NCBI RefSeq assembly: GCF_022678645.1
Contig: NZ_JALBWV010000015.1
Location: forward strand, 62,001 to 126,000
Length of the DNA stretch: 64,000 nucleotides
Source: Saccharopolyspora soli
Lineage (GTDB): Bacteria > Actinomycetota > Actinomycetes > Mycobacteriales > Pseudonocardiaceae
Reading direction: 5' to 3'
The notes under the pieces were generated by a model. The model was not told the origin of the DNA and searched no databases. It worked only from the letters and a program-made list of their open reading frames with translations. A program made the position numbers and the translations under genes. Below, piece by piece: positions 58,751 to 64,000 of the stretch. Position 1 is the first letter of the stretch, and each line of letters opens with the position of its first letter.

Positions 58751-59554
58751 TCAACCGAGCAGATGCCGGGAGGTGAGCTCGTTGAACAGCCGCGGGTTCT
58801 CCATGTTCACCATGTGCCCGTACCCGGCGATCTCGACGAGTTCGGCATTGGGCATCCGCCGCGCCGCTTCCCCGGCGATCCGGTGCAGGTCGGACAGCTC
58901 CAGCTCGCCGACCACCAGCAGGGTCGGCGCAGTGATCTTCTCCAACTGCGCCCGGACGTCGCGCTCCAGCATCTTCCCGGCCGCCGCGTGGTGCTTGGCG
59001 ACGGTCGCCAGGGCCATCTCCCGGCAGCGGGCCCGGATCTCCGGATCCACCTCGTCCGGCCGCCGGTGCGGACCGTCCACCCCGAACCGCAGGAATGCTT
59101 CGACGTACCGGTCCGCGTCCTTCGCCTCGATGGCTTCGGCCTGTTCCCGGTGGCGGGCCAGCAGGAACGGATCGCGGAACTCCACCGGCGGGATGCCGGG
59201 GCCGCTGAGCACCATGCGGTGCACCCGCTCGGGATACCGCAGCGCGAAGGCCGAAGCGGTGGCACCGCCCATCGAATTGCCCAGCAGACAGGCCGATCCG
59301 ACCGCGAAGAAGTCCAGCAGCTCCCGCAGGTCCTCCTCGGGGCGGTAGTCGACCATCCCCGTGCTGGAGCGCCCCTGCGAGCGCGCGTCGTAGCGGATCA
59401 CCGTGTGGTCCGAGGCGAGTTCGAGCTGCTCGTCCCACATCCCGGCGCCCAGCAACCCGGCGTGCAGCATGACCAGCGGCGGACCGGAACCGGCCACCTC
59501 GGCGTACAGCTCGCCGTCCGGCACCGGAACTCTCACCGACTCAACAACACTCAT
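58751..59554 (-). CDS. Alpha/beta hydrolase
   Basis: This 267-residue hydrolase has the nucleophile elbow LLGNSMGGATAS (Ser in GNSMG), an oxyanion region VMLHAGLLGAGMWDEQ, and the catalytic His in AGYGHMVNMENP. It resembles 3-oxoadipate enol-lactonase-like or haloperoxidase-like esterases; the substrate is unknown. I chose ATG 59554 (MSVVESVRVPVPDG); the open frame upstream crosses a palindromic operator. It is divergent from a MarR gene 26 bp away and is probably repressed by it. Confidence 0.85.
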   Translation of the reverse strand: MSVVESVRVPVPDGELYAEVAGSGPPLVMLHAGLLGAGMWDEQLELASDHTVIRYDARSQGRSSTGMVDYRPEEDLRELLDFFAVGSACLLGNSMGGATASAFALRYPERVHRMVLSGPGIPPVEFRDPFLLARHREQAEAIEAKDADRYVEAFLRFGVDGPHRRPDEVDPEIRARCREMALATVAKHHAAAGKMLERDVRAQLEKITAPTLLVVGELELSDLHRIAGEAARRMPNAELVEIAGYGHMVNMENPRLFNELTSRHLLG

Positions 59555-59563
59555 GACAACCAA

Positions 59564-59580
59564 AGTGTCATAATGACACT
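59564..59580. promoter_or_regulatory. Perfect 17-bp palindrome, MarR operator overlapping both promoters
   Basis: AGTGTCAT-A-ATGACACT fills most of the 26-bp gap between the divergent hydrolase and MarR genes and abuts the MarR GTG at 59581. CATAAT (59569-59574) inside it is a good -10, seven bases before the GTG, so the regulator's mRNA may be leaderless and autorepressed. Confidence 0.75.
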
Positions 59581-60060
59581 GTGGTTGACAACTCCGATCG
59601 TCCGCTGTCGCCCGACGAACTCGGCCCACGGCTGGCCGAGATCTACACGGTCATCGGCCCGCTCTACCGCCGAGTGGCCCGTGTGGTCGAGCGCGACAGC
59701 CCCCGCAACGGGCTTTCCGTCGGCGTGCGCGCCGTCCTCGAACGGCTGGAACTGTCCGGAACCGCCGAAACCGTGCCGCAGATCGCGCGAACCCTGGAAC
59801 TGAGCCGACAGTTCGTGCAGCGCATGGTCAACGACGCGTTGGAGCAGGGATTCGTCACGCTGCGGCCGAACCCCGCGCACCGCCGCTCGGCGCTGGTGGA
59901 ACTCACCGGGCCGGGATACGCCGCCATCCGTGCGGTCCAAGCCGCCGAGCACGAGGCGATGGGCCACGTCGGTGGCGACCTCACCGCAGTCGATGTTGCG
60001 ACGACCCTGCGAGTGCTCCGCGAGATGCTCGCCGCAGTGCACGACATCGACGTCGACTGA
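59581..60060 (+). CDS. MarR family transcriptional regulator
   Basis: This 159-residue protein has a winged helix (about 45-110: GLSVGVRAVLERLELSGTAE, TVPQIARTLELSRQFVQRMV and NPAHRRSALVELT for the wing). The helical ends fit the MarR dimer domain. The start is GTG 59581, directly next to a perfect palindrome. It probably represses itself and the divergent hydrolase until a phenolic or lipophilic ligand binds; the ligand type is family knowledge. Confidence 0.88.
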   Translation: MVDNSDRPLSPDELGPRLAEIYTVIGPLYRRVARVVERDSPRNGLSVGVRAVLERLELSGTAETVPQIARTLELSRQFVQRMVNDALEQGFVTLRPNPAHRRSALVELTGPGYAAIRAVQAAEHEAMGHVGGDLTAVDVATTLRVLREMLAAVHDIDVD

Positions 60061-60069
60061 CCCGGACAG

Positions 60070-60113
60070 CAACAGGGCCGGGCAGGCGATCCATCGCCCA
60101 CCCGGCCCTGTTG
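60070..60113. terminator. Bidirectional compound hairpin terminator
   Basis: CAACAGGGCCGGG (60070-60082) pairs with its complement at 60101-60113, and an inner perfect hairpin (GGCGAT, 60085-60090, with 60093-60098) sits in the loop. It lies between convergent stops at 60060 and 60118. Confidence 0.75.
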
Positions 60114-60117
60114 TCGA

Positions 60118-60462
60118 TCAGCGTCCCTTGCGTTCCCGGAGCTTGGTCAACGCCTCTTCCAGGATGGCCATCCCGTCAGCGTCGCTGCGCCGCTCCTTCA
60201 CGTACGCCAGGTGGCTCTTGTACGGCTCGTTGCGCCGCGCCTCCGGCGGATTCTCCTGGTCCAGGCCCGCCGGTAGTCCGCACCGCGGGCAGTCCCATTC
60301 CTCCGGCACCTCGGCGTCCATCGCGAACGACGGTCGACTGTGGTGCCCGTTGACGCACCAGTAGTCAACCCGCTTTCGCGGTGCGGCTTCCCCCCGTTCC
60401 GACTCGCCTACCGTGGGGCCCGAGCCCACACGAGTGCCGCGAATGGCGTTGCCACCAGTCAT
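60118..60462 (-). CDS. rbpA: RNA polymerase-binding protein RbpA
   Basis: This 114-residue actinobacterial transcription factor stabilises promoter open complexes with the primary sigma. The central zinc-type core has VDYWCVNGHHSRPSFAMDAE and EEWDCPRCGLPAG. The basic linker and sigma-interacting helix follow (SHLAYVKERRSDADGMAILE, EALTKLRERK). The N-terminus is 'MTGGNAIRGTRVGSGP', matching the usual family start. ATG 60462. It follows secG on the same strand. Confidence 0.95.
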   Translation of the reverse strand: MTGGNAIRGTRVGSGPTVGESERGEAAPRKRVDYWCVNGHHSRPSFAMDAEVPEEWDCPRCGLPAGLDQENPPEARRNEPYKSHLAYVKERRSDADGMAILEEALTKLRERKGR

Positions 60463-60516
60463 CCATCCTCACCCACCAAGCGGCCCGGGTCGTCGACCGG
60501 TTGGGTGCCCGGTCGA

Positions 60517-60750
60517 TCAACCGATCTTGATCAACAAGCCGACTCCGATGATGGAGATGACCCACAACGCCATGACGAACAACGTCATCCGGTCGAGGTT
60601 CTTCTCCGCCACGCTGGAACCGGCCAGGTTTGACTGCACACCGCCGCCGAACAGCGAGGAGAGTCCGCCGCCCTTGGCCCGGTGCAACAGCACCAGCAGC
60701 ACCAGCAGCACACTCGTCACGATCAACATGATCTGCAGGAAAAGAGTCAT
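60517..60750 (-). CDS. secG: Protein translocase subunit SecG
   Basis: This 77-residue membrane protein has two helices (about 3-24 and 56-76) joined by a Gly-rich loop LHRAKGGGLSSLFGGGVQSN, the family hallmark. It is an auxiliary part of the SecYEG channel. ATG 60750 is chosen (a GTG sits one codon earlier). Its location beside tpiA-pgk-gap is conserved in Gram-positive bacteria. Confidence 0.94.
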   Translation of the reverse strand: MTLFLQIMLIVTSVLLVLLVLLHRAKGGGLSSLFGGGVQSNLAGSSVAEKNLDRMTLFVMALWVISIIGVGLLIKIG

Positions 60751-60891
60751 CACGTCCTCGTTCGCACAGCGGTTCGCAACCAAGCGTACCGGGCCGCGAA
60801 CAGCGAGTTGACCACTGTCCACCCGTTTGCCAAAACGGTCTCACAACCCGCACGGCGGCCCAGCAGCCGGGGCCACCCCGGTCGGGTGGCG

Positions 60892-60940
60892 GGTGAGGGG
60901 CACCCGTGACCCAGTTACTTGGTCACGGGTGCCCCTCACC
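60892..60940. repeat. Dispersed palindrome, copy 6 (between tpiA and secG)
   Basis: A 49-bp palindrome with 23-bp arms and core CCCAGTTACTTGG has one mismatch beside the loop. It begins 12 bp after the tpiA stop (on the minus strand) and probably terminates gap-pgk-tpiA before secG. Confidence 0.88.
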
Positions 60941-60952
60941 TCGACAGGATCG

Positions 60953-61738
60953 TCACGGCAGGGGGCCGCCCGCGGCCATCGCGGAGAGCTTGGTGAACTC
61001 GTCGCCGTTGAGGCTGGCGCCGCCGACCAGGGCACCGTCCACGTCCGGCTGGCCGACCAGCTCGCCGATGTTGCTCGACTTCACCGAGCCGCCGTAGAGC
61101 ACCCGCACCTCGTCGGCGATCTCCTTGCCGTACTTCTCCGCCAACGCCACCCGCAGCGCCCCGCAGACCTCCTGCGCGTCCGCGGCGGTGGCGACCTTTC
61201 CGGTGCCGATCGCCCACACCGGCTCGTAGGCCACCACGACCTGGCGCACCTGCTCGGCCTTCAGGCCCTTGAGCCCGTTGATCAGCTGGGTGGTGCAGTG
61301 CTCGACGTGGTCATTGGCATCGCGCACGTGGAGCTTCTCGCCGACGCACAGGATCGGCGACATGCCGTGCTTGAGCACGGCCCGCACCTTCTTGTTGACC
61401 AGCTCGTCGGTCTCCGCGTGGTACTCGCGGCGCTCCGAGTGGCCGACGACGACGTAGCTGCAGCCCAGCTTGGCCAGCATCGGCCCGGACACGTCACCGG
61501 TGTAGGCCCCGGAATCGTGCTCGGAGATGTCCTGCGCACCGTGCTTGAGCAGCAGCTTGTCGCCGTCGATCAGGGTCTGCACGCTGCGGATGTCGGTGAA
61601 CGGCGGCAACACCGCCACCTCCACCTTGCTGAAGTACTTCTCCGGCAATGCGAAGGCGATCTTCTGCACCAGGGCGATCGCCTCCAGGTGGTTCAGATTC
61701 ATCTTCCAGTTGCCAGCGATCAGCGGCTGCCTGGCCAT
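60953..61738 (-). CDS. tpiA: Triosephosphate isomerase
   Basis: This 261-residue TIM-barrel enzyme interconverts dihydroxyacetone phosphate and glyceraldehyde 3-phosphate. Active-site segments are [12 protein letters not shown] (Lys), [12 protein letters not shown] (His), [15 protein letters not shown] (Glu) and [14 protein letters not shown] 61738, two bases after the pgk stop. Confidence 0.97.
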   Translation of the reverse strand: MARQPLIAGNWKMNLNHLEAIALVQKIAFALPEKYFSKVEVAVLPPFTDIRSVQTLIDGDKLLLKHGAQDISEHDSGAYTGDVSGPMLAKLGCSYVVVGHSERREYHAETDELVNKKVRAVLKHGMSPILCVGEKLHVRDANDHVEHCTTQLINGLKGLKAEQVRQVVVAYEPVWAIGTGKVATAADAQEVCGALRVALAEKYGKEIADEVRVLYGGSVKSSNIGELVGQPDVDGALVGGASLNGDEFTKLSAMAAGGPLP

Positions 61739-61740
61739 GT

Positions 61741-62943
61741 TCAGCGCTCACCTTCCAGGACGGCCACTCCGGGCAGGTCCTTGCCTTCCAGGTATTCCAG
61801 CGACGCACCGCCACCGGTGGAGATGTGCGAGAAGCCGTCCTCCGGCAGCCCGAGCGTGCGCACCGCGGCGGCCGAGTCGCCGCCGCCGACCACGCTGAAC
61901 GCGTCGGAGTCCACGATGGCCTGCGCGACACCGCGGGTGCCGTCGGCGAACGCCGGGAACTCGAAAACCCCGGCCGGGCCGTTCCAGAACACCGTGCGGG
62001 CCTCGCGGAGGATCCCGGCGAACAACTCGACGCTGCGCGGCCCGATGTCCAGGCCCATCCAGTCGGCCGGGATGGCATCGGCGGCGACGACCCGCCGCTC
62101 GGCTTCCGCGGCGAAGCGGTCGGCGACCACCACGTCGACCGGGAGCACCAGCTTGTCGCCGTGCTCGGCCAGCAATTGCTTGGTGGACTCGATCTGGTCC
62201 TCCTGCAGCAGCGAGGTACCGACGTTGTGGCCCTGCGCGGCCAGGAACGTGTAGGCCATGCCACCACCGATGAGCAGCTTGTCGACCTTCGGCAGCAGTG
62301 CCTGGATGACGCCGAGCTTGTCGGAGACCTTCGAGCCGCCGAGCACCACCGCGTAGGGGCGCTTCGGGTCGCCGGTCAGGGTGCGCAGCACCTCGACTTC
62401 GGCGAGCACCAGTCCCCCGGCGTAAGCGGGCAGCCGCTTGGCGACGTCGTAGACCGACGCCTGCTTGCGGTGCACCACGCCGAAACCGTCGGAGACGAAC
62501 GCCGCGTCCGGACCGACCAGCGCGGCCAGCTCGTCGGCCAGCGCGCCGCGCTCGGCGTCGTCCTTGCTGGTCTCGCGGGCATCGAAGCGGACGTTCTCCA
62601 GCAGCGCGACCGAACCGTCGGTCAGCCCGGCGACCACCGACTTCGCCGAGTCGCCGACGAGGTCTGCGGCCAGCGCGACGTCGGCACCGAGCAGCTCGCC
62701 CAGCCGACCTGCTACCGGGGCCAACGAGAACTTGGGGTCCGGCTCGCCCTTGGGCCGCCCGAGGTGCGCGGTGACCACCACGCGGGCACCGGCGTCGCTC
62801 AACTTCCGGATGGTCGGCAGGGAAGCGCGCACCCGCCCGTCGTCGGTGATCTTCTCGCCGTCCAGCGGCACGTTGAGATCGGCGCGCACCAGGACACGCC
62901 GACCCCGAACGCCCTCGGACAGCAGATCGTCAAGGTTCTTCAC
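61741..62943 (-). CDS. pgk: Phosphoglycerate kinase
   Basis: This 400-residue glycolytic kinase produces ATP from 1,3-bisphosphoglycerate. Segments are [52 protein letters not shown] and [15 protein letters not shown] near the C-terminus. The start is GTG 62943. The upstream 341 bp to gap contain a dispersed repeat rather than a gene. Confidence 0.97.
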   Translation of the reverse strand: MKNLDDLLSEGVRGRRVLVRADLNVPLDGEKITDDGRVRASLPTIRKLSDAGARVVVTAHLGRPKGEPDPKFSLAPVAGRLGELLGADVALAADLVGDSAKSVVAGLTDGSVALLENVRFDARETSKDDAERGALADELAALVGPDAAFVSDGFGVVHRKQASVYDVAKRLPAYAGGLVLAEVEVLRTLTGDPKRPYAVVLGGSKVSDKLGVIQALLPKVDKLLIGGGMAYTFLAAQGHNVGTSLLQEDQIESTKQLLAEHGDKLVLPVDVVVADRFAAEAERRVVAADAIPADWMGLDIGPRSVELFAGILREARTVFWNGPAGVFEFPAFADGTRGVAQAIVDSDAFSVVGGGDSAAAVRTLGLPEDGFSHISTGGGASLEYLEGKDLPGVAVLEGER

Positions 62944-63034
62944 GGTCCGCTCCTACATGGTTATGGAAAGACCCGCACGAGTTGAGTCGCCGAAGCCGCT
63001 CAGCTCGTACGGGTCCCTGCGAGATTGGCTTTTC

Positions 63035-63261
63035 AAGCGGCGCAGCCGCTTTCCTGCGTAAACCGCCACCGTGACGCTCGACTCGCCATCAGCTTGAGCC
63101 GCCGCAAGCGGCGAAGCCGCTTAGCCCACCTACGACACTTGCACCGCCGCGGGTTCTCAGAAGCCTTCTCGCGAGGACAGCCCCGACGCCGCGCATCGGA
63201 CATACATAAGTCGGGGATCCCGGAGTCGAGAAAGCCTCTGAGGTTCCGCCACCCGCACCGC
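63035..63261 (+). repeat. MITE-like composite repeat, copy C (with two hairpins), between gap and pgk
   Basis: Hairpins AAGCGGCGCAGCCGCTT (63035-63051) and AAGCGGCGAAGCCGCTT (63106-63122) precede the block 63139-63261. This block begins TTGCACCGCCGCGGGTTC and carries CGGACATACATAAGTCGG and GGGGATCCCGGAGTCGAGA, ending TCTGAGGTTCCGCC plus CCGCACCGC. It aligns with copy A along its full length. It occupies most of 62944-63284. Confidence 0.82.
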
Positions 63262-63284
63262 TAAGCAAGCCGGGTGAACAATGC

Positions 63285-64000
<716 letters not shown>

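Overview
The window is high-GC DNA (roughly 70 percent by eye) with dense, often overlapping genes, many GTG starts and some TTG starts. The gene content is actinobacterial: RbpA, MptB, OpcA, a SufR-led SUF operon, acVLRF1 and an ECF42-type sigma factor. The gene order around suf, mptB, ctaA, qor, ctaB, tkt, tal, zwf, opcA, pgl, secG, tpiA, pgk and gap resembles the Mycobacterium tuberculosis Rv1436-Rv1466 region as I remember it. I infer a member of the Pseudonocardiales, possibly Saccharopolyspora-like. No rRNA, tRNA, CRISPR array, transposase, phage gene or replication origin was seen.

Layout. 0-5.2 kb: minus-strand peptide ABC transporter operon (oppA-oppB-oppC-oppD, the last cut by the window edge), then an orphan Imm1-like immunity gene. 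5.3-7.6 kb: a TetR regulator divergent from a SIS-domain protein, then an enoyl-CoA hydratase homologue. 7.7-12.2 kb: a minus-strand translation and nucleotide cluster (small HTH protein, ABC-F ATPase, acVLRF1 peptidyl-tRNA hydrolase, dNTPase). 12.2-18.1 kb: lone lycopene cyclase, an EAL-CBS-GGDEF protein with a leader of stacked mini-ORFs, and a secreted GH92 mannosidase. 18.1-19.2 kb: a two-gene membrane/secreted unit of unknown function. 19.4-26.1 kb: sufR-B-D-C-S-U-T for Fe-S assembly. 26.2-31.5 kb: mptB, an ABC exporter pair, a SCO6745-family protein and ctaA (heme A synthase). 31.6-33.6 kb: a GbsR-type regulator and a two-gene ATP-grasp cassette lying between inverted copies of a dispersed repeat. 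34-37.4 kb: qor, an MFS exporter and ctaB (heme O synthase). 37.9-46.2 kb: tkt-tal, then pgi-zwf-opcA-pgl, the pentose phosphate genes. 46.2-60.1 kb: an accessory block with a class F sortase and its probable substrate, a GHL10 hydrolase, a GntR-controlled dehydrogenase operon, Ktr potassium uptake, RraA, ECF42 sigma with its YCII partner, and an alpha/beta hydrolase divergent from a MarR regulator. 60.1-64 kb: rbpA, secG, tpiA, pgk and gap (cut by the window edge).

How the parts work together. SUF supplies Fe-S clusters and CtaA/CtaB supply heme A for cytochrome oxidase. The pentose phosphate and lower-glycolysis genes form two central-carbon blocks. The most interesting non-genic signals are two dispersed repeat families. 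One is a 45-49 bp near-perfect palindrome with six copies, all at 3' gene ends between 31.5 and 61 kb. The other is a MITE-like composite repeat with three copies, two of which bracket the ATP-grasp cassette in inverted orientation. The sortase partner protein carries four evenly spaced GGVETG(L/M)G motifs, the last placed like a cell-wall sorting signal. A shared operator, GCATAC-N4-GTATGC, ties the GntR regulator to the dehydrogenase operon.
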